The position numbers and the translations under genes were made by a program. Of a stretch of 64,000 nucleotides of DNA, positions 21,538 to 33,559 are shown in pieces (within the stretch, counting starts at the first letter, position 1; each line of letters starts with the position of its first letter). The stretch is from Leptobrachium leishanense (taxonomy: Eukaryota > Chordata > Amphibia > Anura > Megophryidae), in contig CM019064.1 of assembly GCA_009667805.1 (NCBI GenBank), positions 273,835,662 to 273,899,661 of the forward strand, in the 5' to 3' direction. The notes below the pieces were generated by a model. It was not told the origin of the DNA, ran no database searches, and was given only the letters and a program-made list of their open reading frames with translations.

Positions 21538-22694
21538 CAGTCAGATCCAGAAATATTGGGACATCGACACAATTCTAACATCTTTGGCTCTATACACCAC
21601 CACAATGGAGTTGGAATGAAACAAACACAATGTGCTTTAACCTCAGACTGTCAGGTTTAATTTGAGGGTATGTACATCCAACTCAAGTGAACGGTGTATG
21701 AGTTACAGCAGTTTGCAGATGTGCCTCCCACTTGTTAAGGGACCAAAGGTAATGGGACAATTGGCTTCTCAGCTGTTCCATGGCCAAGTGTGTGATATTC
21801 CCTCATTATCCCAATTACAAGGTACAGATAAAAGACCCAGAGTTAATTCCAAGTGTGCTATTTGCATTCGGAATCTGTTGCTGTCAACTCTCAAGATGAG
21901 ATCCAAAGAGCTGTCACTATCAGTGAAGCAAGCCATCATTAGGCTGAAGAAATAAAACAAACCCATCAGAGAGATAGCAAGAACATTAGGCGTGGCCAAA
22001 ACAACTGTTTGGAACAATCTCAAAAAGAAGGAATGCACTGTTGAGCTCAGCAACACCAAAAGACCCGGGAGACCACGGAAAACAACTGTGGTGGATGACC
22101 AAAAAATTCTTTCCCTGTTGAAGAAAACACCCTTCACAGTGCAGATGGACAATGACCCAAAGCATACTGCAAAAGCAACCAAAGAGTTTTTGAAGGGACA
22201 GAAGTGGAATGTTATGCAATGGCCAAGTCAATCACCGGACCTGAATCCCATTGAGCATGCATTTCACTTGCTGAAGACAAAACTGAAGGGGAAATGCCCC
22301 AAGAACAAGCAGGACCTGAAGACAGTTGCAGTAGAGGCCTGGCAGAACATCACCAGGGATGAAACCCAGCGTCTGGTGATGTCTATGCGCTCCAGACTTC
22401 AGGCTGTGATTGACTGCAAAAGATTTGCAACCAAGTATTAACAAGGGAAAGTTTGATTTATGATTATTATTCTGTCCCATTACCTTTGGTCCCTTAACAA
22501 GTGGGAGGCACATCTGCAAACTGCTGTAAGTCCTATACCGTTAACCTGAGTTGGATGTACATACCCTCCAATTAAAGCTGACAGTCTGCAGTTAAAGCAC
22601 ATTGTGTTTGTTTCATTCCAACTCCATTGTGGTGGTGTATAGGGCCAACGATGTTAGAATTGTGTCGATGTCCCAATATTTCTGGACCTGACTG
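21538..22694 (+). mobile_element. Tc1-like transposon, internally deleted, 1157 bp
   Basis: It is flanked by TA at 21536-21537 and 22695-22696, the Tc1/mariner target duplication. The terminal inverted repeats are long, 21538-21759 and 22473-22694 (222 bp each, strongly similar), starting CAGTCAGATCCAGAAATATT and its counterpart. Full Tc1 elements are about 1.6 kb. The shortfall matches a deletion inside the transposase gene. With its termini intact it could have been moved in trans by an intact relative. Confidence 0.93.
21896..22441 (+). pseudogene. Tc1-like transposase, deleted and with a nonsense codon
   Basis: The frame starts MRSKELSLSVKQAIIRLKK and meets a stop at 21953-21955. It continues in the same frame with the second half of the helix-turn-helix (IREIARTLGVAKTTVW) and the GRPRK linker. 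Near 22130-22137 it jumps from KILSLLKKTPF straight to TVQMDNDPKH, removing roughly half of the family's usual length of about 340 residues, including the first catalytic Asp. The second Asp (DNDPKH) and the Glu (DLNPIEH) remain, with 34 residues between them, as in DD34E enzymes. The protein cannot be catalytic. Confidence 0.9.
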
Positions 22695-22699
22695 TATAT

Positions 22700-24621
22700 A
22701 GCGCCTAAGAAATGGATCTCCAAGCAACATAATGCATTGAAATGCACAAAAACAAACCATATTCCTCATAACATCAAGGAGAACCATGTTGGGTCACAGT
22801 ATGTTCAAAAAGGCCTGTACAAAAAACAGGCCAACTAGCTTGCAACCATTAAGTTGTTATTTATGGATTAATTGTTGTGTGTGGTCATATTGCTCTTAAA
22901 TTGCAGAACATGCTAAAGGTTTTATATTTTATGAGCCATTTTATGCAGAGAGAATATGTTAATATTTTATTACTTAATCTATTAATTGACATCAATAAAT
23001 AATGTGGTGTTTTTATTTTTCTTTGTTAGACTGCGAGATAGCTTGTTTTTGTTAAGTGTGAATTGCATATTGCAGTGACACTGCTGGTAGACCTTTACAT
23101 CTTTACCAAAAACCTTCTACTTAGTTCTATTTGATGGAATAATCACAAAATTTTAATAAACTGTATACTCACCTTAGCCTGAAATTCGGTTTTACAGTAT
23201 TTATATTGGGCATTGCAGGAAAAAATGAAGATTATGGTATGCTTACTGGTGTTTTGAAACTTAATTTACTCATTTCATACAATGGTTGTTTTTGTTGCAG
23301 AATGTTGACTTCGCAGCAATTCTAGTAGCATAGAAACATTGGGAATGCAGAGACTGACTGAACAAAAACCTTGACTCCTGCTAATAGAACGGATCCAGCA
23401 AAAGGTCTATAAGAAGATAATAGGATCAGTTAAAGTTCGCCTGTAGTGGCCAGGTTCAATTTGACTGTGATACCCCATTAGGCTACAGCCATTGCATTGA
23501 TCTTAAATATCAATGCAATATCGCAGCAGGGACTTACCCTGCTCCAGCACAAGGTGCCAGCATACTTGGCCTTCGTGGGCATTGCTATGTAATGGTGAGT
23601 TAGTGTTCATATTAAGTTCGCAAAGTTGGAGCAATAGCCATAGTATATTGTGACATACATGGTGTCCATCAGTGCAGCAAAAACCGCCACCTCTGTCCAT
23701 ACACTTCGAAGGGAGTATTTATGTCCCTACTACAGGTCACCTTCAGAAGGCCATCCAATGAACAGGCTCTCTGATGAGAGCAGCTAAGCTAAATCAAGGT
23801 CACCCCATTGCCACCGAACATCCCCAAGGAGACTGAGTCCAATACCCCAGGGTCATCTCTCTCCCCATCCCAGAGCTTGTGAAAGGATATCCTTCAGTAT
23901 CATCACTAACAAACTCACAATAAGTGAGACGAGTGATATGCTGTTTTCTGAATGTCAGTGATAAGCTTAAATAATGTTCCATGTATTGGTACTGAATTTC
24001 TAGCTAATAATTTCAAATTGCAACATCGCAAACATTGCTCTCTTTTCACATGTTTAGTTTTAATATAGTATCATGAAATTCTTATCATATATGCTTATAA
24101 TTTATTTCTATTGTGACGTCTTGCCCCTTGGCAGCAACATCTGTCTTACTAATTGCACGTATAATTATATCATTTACACAAGAATTGATAAAAGTTGTTA
24201 TTTTTAATTATTCCGAAATAAATAAATGATGTCTCTGCAGGCCAAGTATCTTTCAGTGACTCATATGTTATTCCTCCCACAAAACACATGAGTCACCCTG
24301 CTATTGTTCTCGAAAGGATTCTAGAGTAGTAGAAGCCACTATAGTATTATGGTATGTGCTTCATAGTTTCTTCATAATTATACAATGATACCCAGTTTGA
24401 AGATAAAATTAAGACATTCACAGCGAATTTAGCAGACTATTTTCTACAGTATTAGTAACTGTTGATTTGTTCATTGTAGAGGATCCTTAAATTCTGCAAA
24501 GTTTTGACTTCTTTGCTTTCAGGCACAAAACATATTATATGGCTCATAGAAATTAAAATAATAGTAATGGGAGATAGAAGCTTACCTTAAACTGTTTTAC
24601 TCTTGATATTTAGAAAACTAT
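22700..24621. other. AT-rich sequence without recognised genes
   Basis: About 1.9 kb with no domain-bearing frame, RNA gene or repeat terminus that I can support. A short inverted repeat ATTGCATTGAT/ATCAATGCAAT lies at about 23491-23519. Confidence 0.55.
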
Positions 24622-25349
24622 GGGCCCTATTACATTCTTAACACTAACGTTAGCGCTCAGCTGTGTGAGCGTTACCGTTAAATGAAATGGCCCTAGTGTT
24701 TTCAGCCTATATTAGATTCTGAACGCTAACGGATTAAAAAAATCCGTTAATGATTTGGAGCTTGCACTTTTCAGCACAAGCTTACTGTACTTTGCGCTCC
24801 CTATGCTTAACATGGGGGGTGCAAAGTGTTAATTAGGGTTAGGATTACAAAGTCCAAACACTAATTACGTCCTGTTGCGGTTAGAGCTAACGGATGGTGC
24901 TAACGGTTTTCGCTTCTGTGGAATCCGTTAGCACCAGCTAAAAAAAACCTTTAAAAAAATTAGATACCCACATCTCATCCCGCGGCGAGAACGGTGGCTC
25001 CATCTGCTTCATCTGGCCTCCAGGAGCAGAGAGAGACTGGGGGAAAAAAGTCCCCCAGTCTCCCTCCGCCGACCTACCGGATCTTGCGAGAAGAGAGATC
25101 CTGCAGGTCATGTGACCGGCATTGGAAGCCTCCATGGAGTCCTATGGACTCCATGGAGGGGATGCTCGCGGCGGCGCTTAGCACTGCCTCGAGCATCCGG
25201 AGGTTAAGCGCCACGTTATGGGGCAGGCTGTTGGATTAGTGCCTGCCCCGTAATATCATGCTAAAACGGGGACGCTAAGGAGAAACCTGCAGACGCAGGT
25301 TTTCCTCCTTAGCGTCCCCATTTTAGTGTGAAGAACATAATATGGCCCT
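24622..25349 (+). mobile_element. GGGCC-ended inverted-repeat element, full copy, 728 bp
   Basis: The best copy of the family. The left end GGGCCCTATTACATTCTTAA and the right end, read in reverse as AGGGCCATATTATGTTCTTC, are imperfect inverted repeats that extend into CACTAA. In order it holds GTTAATTAGGGTTAGGATTA, a GC-rich core (CGCGGCGAGAACGG, GACTGGGGGAAAAAAGTCCC), the near-palindrome CCATGGAGTCCTATGGACTC, and two near-inverted blocks AACGGGGACGCTAAGG and CTTAGCGTCCCCATTTTAG. There is no protein. No target duplication is clear, so the superfamily is open. Confidence 0.7.
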
Positions 25350-26051
25350 GTGTTTTTTTCTTTCTGCAACAAAAATGATTTCTTGAATAATCAGTTAGAT
25401 TATGATTTCCCTTGATAACAGATTGTATTTTCTGTAATCTTTGCATGGAAACTGCAGAGTTCTTTTCCTGTGCTTGTATTTAAATATGCACTGCAGCACA
25501 GAGAACATTTATTGATTGTCCCACTAAAAGGCCTTATTGGTGGTTACGTTCAATAGATGAGCATATCATTTTCTTAATCAGCAAACTGTAGAGTGACCTC
25601 TATTTGACAGCACAGTTGAATCTATGCTTAAATGAATACCTAATTTTAAACAGCTCTGTATGCAGAATAATAAACACATATTCAGAATATTACAGCTCAA
25701 GTGGTGTGACAGCGGTGCCCTAAATTATACTGAAACAAGAGCATACTTTTTGTTTCTTTTTACACAGTATTTGTTACAACCTTGAAAATTAAAATAAACT
25801 AAGAACAATAAAACAGAAAGTAAACAATATTCCCTTCAAAGGCAACAACTACCAATAAAACACACCATAGCTTATTACTATAAATCATAATGCAGCACAA
25901 ACTAAATTATATATGTATAGTATATGTATTTTCTTATGTGAAGCTCCAAGAAAAAGTTATTAATAAAAATGCTTTTCAAACTCTTATAACTATAATAATT
26001 GTATTAAAATGTTCCATTTTTGTTTTGCATTGGTTACATTAGTTTAACAAT
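25350..26051. other. AT-rich spacer between two GGGCC elements
   Basis: No gene, RNA or repeat terminus is recognised. Confidence 0.5.
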
Positions 26052-26760
26052 GGGTTAGATTGCATACTGAATGCTAACTGTAGCGTTCGGATATGTAAGC
26101 ATTAACTCTAGGATAAGTGACTTTAACGCATGCCCCATATTAAATTCCTAACACTAAACCCTTTAAAAATCCGTTAGCGCCTTGGTGATTATGTTAGCTT
26201 GCGCAAACTTACTTTACTTTTCGCATCCTATACGTAAAATAAGGATTGAAATCAGTAATTAGCGTTAGGATAAGCAAGGTATTACAAAGTCCTACTACTA
26301 TTTACTGCACCGAGGTGTTAAAAAAAGTTTTTATGACACCTAAAAGCTGGTGCTGATTCCTCTTTTGCAGAATCATTTAACACCCCTTAAACCCCCTAAT
26401 AAATACAATACTCACTTCTCATCCAGCGGCGAGACCAGTGGCCAGATCTGCCACTTGTCCTAGACGCGATCAGAGTGACACTGGGGACAAATAGTGTGCT
26501 AGAGCGAGATCGTGCAGGGCTCGCGGCCCGGCAGCTTAACCCTCCATGGAGCCCCATGGACTCCAGGAGGTGGCACTCACGGCAGCATGGAAGCGCTACT
26601 GCGAGTATCACCGAGGGTAGAGATTTGCTCTGGGGCAAGGTGCTAAAGTAGCGCCTGCTCCAGAATCTACCGATAAAATGGGGACGCTACAGGGAAACCT
26701 GCAGGCACAGTTTTTCCCCGTTAGCGCCCCTATTTTAAAGTTAAGAACGTAATCTGGCCC
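26052..26760 (+). mobile_element. GGGCC-ended element, full-length decayed copy
   Basis: It starts GGGTTAGATTGCATACTGAA and ends GTTAAGAACGTAATCTGGCC, the same ends as 24622-25349 with more substitutions. The inner order is conserved: AGCGTTAGGATAAGCAAGG, CAGCGGCGAGACCAG, CCATGGAGCCCCATGGACTC, ATGGGGACGCTACAGGG, TTAGCGCCCCTATTTTA. Frames in it carry no domain. Confidence 0.65.
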
Positions 26761-28969
26761 AACGTCTTTATCTGCACTGTCACTATATTGCTTTCTCTGT
26801 CTCAAATATTACTATATTGATTGTACAATTTACTGAACTGCACAGTATGCTATATTGATTTTTGTTAATGTACCATGTCATTTAATTAAGGTAGCTTGGC
26901 TAGTGTGTACATCAGTCATCAGTGAGATCTCATTTCCAAGTTAACATATCTTGAGCTGTTGTATTAAAATGTTATAGCATTTTGAATGATGACTGGGCAT
27001 CTGTAGGAATAGTTCAGAGGGGATTTTAGAAAACTGAGAGCCCAATTCCAAAGGAGCCGTTATACATAACCACTCCAACCATTATATTTTGTAAAGGAGC
27101 TGTTAACAATGGCTAACCACAAAAAAGCTCGAAATCCAACGCGGCTTGCGGTTCCTGAAAGAATATTAGCTCTGAAGTCTGGTGTTAAGCTATTTTGCTT
27201 TTGAAGCGAAACAAACAAAAAAAAATCTGAACTTTACCTCACTCTTAGTGGTCCAGAGGGTGGCAGTATCCATCCATCACCTACTCTTGTCACAAATAGT
27301 GGAAAACTGCGAACAAATAGTTCCAGTGTCCTTACGTGGCTCTAGTGCGACCTGCTTGTGCTGTGAATTGTAAGAGCTAATACCATGCTGGATCTGTTGG
27401 AATCTAAAAGTGGCTTCAGAAGACAGACTTGAGATGCTAATACAGTAGCTCAGTTGAACCATAGCCATTAAAAGCAAGCCGCAAATGGAAAATGGCTCAC
27501 GCACTATTTTTCCATCTGTGAGTTGCTATTAACAGCTTTGATGGAATCAGGTCCTGTGTTAGAAATGGCAAGGTACAACAAGCTATCCGGCCTTGTATAA
27601 AGTAGGAACAGTTTAAGTGGAAGAAAACATAAATAAAACGAGACATACATTGCTTTAGGGTACCAAAATACTATTGTTTTCTCTGCCTATAGGAACACTT
27701 GTAGCACTGGGATATTAAAACAGTACGTCTAGTTGAAATGTAACTGCGGAAGTTGCACAAAATACTGCAACCAACATAACCATCATTAACCGAAAGAATA
27801 CTCTGTCCTATGTGTAGCCTTGACAAAGACCAGTGTGAGGTTGAAAAAAATGCTAGGTCCATATGTAATGGTATAGTAAAATTGTGTTTTTCGTACTTGA
27901 GTTGTGAAATCAGTTATTTGTTTGCTGCTCTGTTCTACTGATATTCACATAGAAGGGAGAACGACTGTGTAGCCAAATGGCTCTATAAGAAGACCAATTG
28001 CATAGACTCCACTGAAATATTTTTACAGGTCACGTCCCCTCCTAAATTGCAATTATTTTTTAGATCCCAATAGAAACTTTATACAGGACCCTACAATTTG
28101 CACCTTTCAAAAACTGAAACAAGATTTAATAAAGGGTTTACCAAGATTCCCGTTTAAACATCGGCTCATTTATTGTAATTTGTGCCTATACTTAATCAAT
28201 TAAATCGCTGAAGTCAATACTTCTATTATTATTTTATATAATTTTTTTTCTCCACTATCAGTATAGTGAAACTTGAAAATATATAAAGTGCTGGAAGGTC
28301 TTGAAAAATTACCCTTTGCATAGAAAAACTGAGAAACTCACGCTGAAACCCATATTTAAACATTGGATTTTATCATTTGTAGGCAAACTAAGTAGCCATA
28401 ACCAATATGATGCTGACTATGGCAGGTGCAATTTATGCTAATTATGACATCATTGTCAATATCATAGCAATAACTAATGCATGACCAACATAAATTACGT
28501 GGAAAAAAACTCAATATATGAAAATGTATAATGGTTCGGTTGGCTTCAAAATGGTCTTCGTATTTCACTGTTAACTGAAGAAGTGCTAGTTTTGTACAAA
28601 GTACCCTTAAACCATAAATATCAAAGAACAAAGATTTATTTACTTTGCAATCACAGTTTATGGTCACCTGAAATACCATTATTATTTATATGACTTAAGG
28701 TACAATTCTTGTGGGCAATACCAAGGGTATACACTTGTGACCACTGGTATTTACAAGAAAACACCTTCAGCATGTATTCAATCTAGAAGCCTAGTGTAAT
28801 ACTTATAGACTATACATGTTCAATTGACTTCAAGCCAGCCAACTTTGGGCAGACACCGTGATCAGTGGATCAAAGATTTCCCAAGCCAGTCCTTACAGTG
28901 GGGTTCTGCTGTTGCTTGGTGATCAGTGATCATGCGGGATCTCCCTGACTGGTCCTGAGAAGTGGACAT
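26761..28969. other. AT-rich sequence without recognised genes
   Basis: About 2.2 kb with no recognisable coding exon, RNA gene or defined repeat. The region around 27030-27180 has a few CpGs but no promoter elements I can support. Confidence 0.5.
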
Positions 28970-29588
28970 ATTAATTAGCTAGTTGTTGCTTGGTTGCTCT
29001 CACGGTTCCCGGATCACACCATGCAGCCCTTAAAGCTCAACACTCCACAGAGCCAAAAAGCGGTAGCCCAACAGAGTAGCCGTAGAACAATCCCTAACTG
29101 TCTGGTCCTTAAAAATTGGCCAAGTATAAGTATACTAGCTAGACAGAAAGGGTTAAGCAAAGACAATGTATTAATACAAAACCAGGTCAGCAACACGGGG
29201 GTAGTCAGATGAGCCAGAGTCAGGAATACAGAGAATAGTATAGTCAAATGGAATAGCTGGGTCGATTTCAGTGCAGTACAAAGAAAATAGTCTAGGGCAA
29301 CGGAAGGCAGAATGGTCAGAAAACAAGCAGAGGTCAATAACAGGTTAAATCACGAGAGAATTCAGGTACAGGGAGCTCAGGTATGGATAACCACTATCTG
29401 ACACTGCTTAGAAGGAACTGTGGGTTTTTAAAGACCTTCACCAGACCGCGCCCCCCTCTCAAGCCGCGCCTCATGCAGCCACCTCCCTGCCTGTCTCTAT
29501 TTAAACCGGGTGTTGGTCAGGAAGCAGCATCAGACATTCTGCCTTCAAGCACACTGGAGAGGCTGGAAGCCCCCAACGTTACAATTGC
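28970..29588. repeat. LTR-like repeat, low confidence
   Basis: It is rich in GTCAG/CAGG words, as are 12740-13570, 45665-47905 and 55227-56074. It contains CTATTTAAACCGGG at about 29498, a possible TATA region that matches TTTAAATAG in the 55-kb copy in reverse. It ends AACGTTACA near 29583. Start and target duplication are not defined. It could be an LTR remnant or another dispersed family. Confidence 0.3.
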
Positions 29589-30507
29589 CGGATGATATGC
29601 TTCATTTGCATTTGTTTTACTGTTGCATTTCATGCGAACATATCTGAAGTATTGACTGACCCAGATTGCTTATTACTTTATAATGTGATTCTTGGATTTG
29701 GTTTAGATAATAAAGTATTTGTTTTTTATTTGATATTTTTTTTGTTATTTGGTTGTGTTGTAATTTCAAGCATTGAGCATGGAGATGGAAGATTCATTAC
29801 ATATATATACTAGATATCATCATGGAAATAACAGAAAGTATGTAATGTAAAATTTTCTAAGCCGATATATGTGCATCGCTGCAGAAATGTATAGTTCTTA
29901 GTAGTCACCAACAGATATTTTGTTGCCATGGTGATTGTAGGATGTACAGTACCTTGAGCAAATGATTACATGCCACGCATTTTAGTGCAACATTGATCTT
30001 TAGCTGTTCTTTTAAAATGCATAGTTAAGATATTGCATCCTGGTAGTAAGCCAACTTAACAGTGTATCTCTTGGGAGGTGAATTTAGCTTTGGGGCTCTG
30101 ATTGAACATTGTTTCTTAGTATGAAGATATCAGCCTGCACATTTTATCAGTAGAACACTATAATGTGTGAAATGTATACAGAAGAATATTGTATTTTATC
30201 AATTCCAATTCAGCATCTTTGTAAGTACAGACTACCAGCTACAGTGGGTTACCCATTTCATTCCATATCATGATATGATTTATGAACTAAACTAATTGAA
30301 TACTACTACTTATTTTGAGGTATTGACTCAATGTTGAGAAAATGACCATCTTAGAAAAAATACTGGAAATTTGGAGAACAATGAACCATTTGAACGGACA
30401 CAGTTTTTCTCCACTTCAATTGATCGCGGTCAATATTCCTTTTTTTTTAAGCCACATGGTATGATCTGGAAAACTGAAACTGCCCAGATACATAAACACA
30501 TACACAT
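29589..30507. other. AT-rich sequence without recognised genes
   Basis: No domain-bearing frame, RNA gene or repeat terminus recognised. Confidence 0.55.
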
Positions 30508-30515
30508 CTATGAAT

Positions 30516-31177
30516 GGGGTTTGGGTCAAAATCCCTACAACCAGATTCCCTAATGTCAAAATCCTGATGGCCAACACAGACAACTCCCTGACGGCCAACT
30601 TCCCTACACGGCCACCTTCCCTACACAGACAACTCCCTGACGGCCATCTTCCAGACATCCAAAATCCTAGCGGCTAACACTAACCCTACTCCCTAACCCC
30701 CTAAACCTAGCCCTAACCCTAACCCCCTAAACCTAGCCCTAACCTTAACCCCCTAAACCTAGCCCTAACCCCCTAAACCTAGGCCTAACCCTAACCCCCC
30801 TAAAACTAGCCCTAACACTAACCCCCTTAAACCTGGCCCTAACCCTAACCCCCTAAACCTAGCCCTAATCCTAACCCCCGTAAACCTAGCCCTAACCCCC
30901 TAAACATAGCCCTAACCCCCTAAACCTAGCCATTGCCCCCATAAACCTAGCCCTAACCCCCTAAACCTAGCCCTAACCCTAACCCCCCTAAACCTAGCCC
31001 GATCCCTAACTCCCTAAAGGTTAGGGTGTTAGTATTAGGGTTAGCCGCTGGGATTATGGATGTATGGAAATTGGCCGTGTAGGGAACTTGGTATGTCCGG
31101 CACTTGTTCTGTCTGGAAGTTGGCAGTCGGGATGTTGGCATTAGGGAACCTGGCTGTAGGGATTTTGTCTGGCACCT
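30516..31177. mobile_element. Foldback element with telomere-like core
   Basis: Two inverted arms of about 150 bp, 30516-30680 and 31020-31177, share in order TCAAAATCCCTACA, TTCCCTAATG, CCAACTTCC, TCCCTACACGGCCA and TAGCGGCTAAC when one is reversed. Between them lies a 340-bp array of CCCTAA-type repeats. The direct repeat TCTATGAATG flanks the element (30507-30516 and 31177-31186), so an 8-bp duplication CTATGAAT is plausible, as made by hAT transposases. No protein is encoded. The hAT class is inference. Confidence 0.7.
30680..31018 (+). repeat. CCCTAA-type minisatellite
   Basis: Repeats of about 19-26 bp alternate ACCCCCTAAACCTAGCC with one or two CTAACC units. CCCTAA is the vertebrate telomere hexamer, but here it is part of a longer unit with AAACCTAG, so this is not a simple interstitial telomere. 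It lies within the arms of a foldback element. Confidence 0.85.
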
Positions 31178-31186
31178 CTATGAATG

Positions 31187-32511
31187 TACCCAAGGCAAAT
31201 CCAAGTGTTGAAGAATGCCTAGAACTCCTCCTTCAAATTACTGTCAATCATTCATTTCTTCACATCACTGCTAACTATACGACTCATTTCACTGACAGAG
31301 TTAAACTCTTCTTCTGAAAGGAAGGGGTTTCGCGCTCTAATGGATTATTCAAGTTATGCATTCAATGAGCAAAAAAAGAAGGTAAAACTTGAACTAATTT
31401 GAAGATATTGAATTGTTGTATTTTACTAGTCAGCATTTCCTCTGCACCGAGTCTTACCTTAAACAAAAAGCAGCCCTATTCATTGGGTTCCTTTCTTTTT
31501 TTCTCAAGGTTTTCACTAAAAAGTTATTGCCAGATAAATGAGCAGAAAAGTCACCTTATGATTACCAATGTGCCGCATCATTGCAATTTACCTTGGCAAA
31601 CCTTTAGTTTGAGACTCAAGAAAACCATTCACTAATTCTGCTCTTTAGAAAGAAAATATATATATACAATGTAACCATGCATTGATTGAAATGCCCATTC
31701 ACTGTATTCACAGTAATTAGGATTAGCCGACCTTTACATAAAAAGGTTTAAATGAATTTCTTTCATCCCTGCATTGCCTTATCGGTTTTGTTAAAAAAAG
31801 ACCTTCAATATAAACCACTTTGCTCAATGCTCTCTGCCTCTCTCTACAAGTGAAAATAAACAGTAACTCCCTTAAACCTTTCAATGTGAAGTAATTTCAC
31901 AGTCCTAGGCTAGAGTTATATCTAGACACTAAATAACACAGTGTGACCTTTCCAGTGATGCCTCTCTTTAACCACTGAGATGCCGGTCTGCGAACTGGCA
32001 ACAGTTTTTTTAGGAATACACTTTTGGCTGGGTGATTGCTACTGCTTGCACTTTATTGTGATTTCTCGATCGGTGCATTGCAAATTGTAGCTACCAGGCT
32101 CACTCCTTGTCTCTATATTAACCAGTTGTATTCCGTGACATGGACCACTTATGTTTGCACCTCATCGTGATGCTTTTGAGTGGTGCATGCTAACTACAAT
32201 AACCAATTTGGTGGCACATGTCTTTAAGCATTTAAGTATACTCTAACGTGTGCATACTTTTCTGAGGGGATCCTTAGGCATCTCTTGCTGATTATTTTTT
32301 CTCAGGTGGTGGTTCTCAGTTTTTGACATACAATTGTTGTCACAGAGACCTCACCCTGCATTAGATGCTTTTTGTCATTGGTCATATGACCTTTTTTGTG
32401 TGTTTTTTATACATTTTGTGGGTGTGTACGAAGTCCAATAAAGGTTTAGAATTTTAATCATTTGTTCCCACCTTCCTTTTGGGTTCTTTGGAATCCAATT
32501 CTTCCAGCATG
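31187..32511. other. AT-rich sequence without recognised genes
   Basis: No gene is recognised. TTTAACCACTGAGATGCC at 31967 could be a worn left end paired with the TTAA terminus at 32525-32543, but the match is weak. Confidence 0.45.
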
Positions 32512-32912
32512 CAGAGGTGAAATGTATCAGCAGTGAAGGGGTTAAAAAGCAAAAAAAAAAAAACATGTAAACATTGGGTATTCCTAAATTCAGGAAAAAA
32601 TTTGAAACTATTTAGTCGGGGTCTATTTTGGCAATTGTAGATTTTGGGGGTCAAAGTTCGAAAAAGTATTTTTTTTATTTTTTTTCCCATTTCATGATTT
32701 TTTTTAATGTAAATTATACGTTATGCTGAACATAATGGTATCGCTAGAAAGTCCATTTAATGGCGAGAAAACCAGTATGTAATCTGTGTGGGTCCCATAA
32801 ACGAATAAGAGGAAAATTAGAACTAAACACAAACAGCGCAGATATGCAAAAACAGCAGCAATGGGTACTTTCGAACAGAAATGGTAAAACCGCCTGGTCA
32901 CTATGGAGTTAA
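32512..32912 (-). mobile_element. TTAA-family end plus repeat shared with 37.7-38.1 kb
   Basis: CAGAGGTGAAAT, then CAGCAGTGAAGGGGTTAA, is the inverted form of the terminus at 18375. The following 350 bases (ATTGGGTATT, TTTTGAAACTATTTAG-like, TGTAGATTTTG, AATGGTATC, AGAAAGTCCATTTAATGGCG, CACAAACAG, CCTGGTCACTATGG) recur in the same order and strand at 37695-38070. It ends GGAGTTAA. This is probably a second TTAA-flanked non-autonomous family. No transposase is present. Confidence 0.5.
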
Positions 32913-33559
32913 AACTAAAAGTACCATTTTGACACTGTATGAGTTCAATACTAGAAAATAGTATAAAAATACACATCAATCATAAACCTGCATACATCAA
33001 TAGCATCCTTGATAATATTTCTCAAAATATTATCTATTTATACATTCACCAGGTTTTACTGAACTTGCTTTAAAATCTCCATCTTAATTTTTTTAGGATA
33101 TTTGAGCCCCGACACAAAACCACACTATAATAAAGTTAGGGCCACTCTCAGCTAATCGCATAATGATTACTTTAGTGTAATACAGTATGTACGTAAGTGA
33201 AAACCTAATTTGAATTGAAGAAAATCCCCCAAAGTGTCTTGTAATAGGTTTCTATAAGAAGAGTATGATAAAATTCCTTTATAATCCCCAGAATTCTGTA
33301 GTATATTCTCAACTGTGATAAATCTTTTTTTTATGACAATTAGATTGCAGATGGACAATCAGAGCTTCTGATAGATCGACAGATCTATCTATGAAAAATA
33401 TTTTCAAATATGGGGTTTCATGCTTCCCATGTATTACCCATAATACCCACCCCCCTGATCATGCTTCACATGTAAATTGTTCTGATAATACTTCCTGATA
33501 ATTACCTCTGAGTGTATCCCTTAATTCAAAGGAAGCTGCACTGTTTTCCCGATATCCTC
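32913..33559. other. AT-rich sequence without recognised genes
   Basis: No gene, RNA or repeat boundary recognised. Confidence 0.5.
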
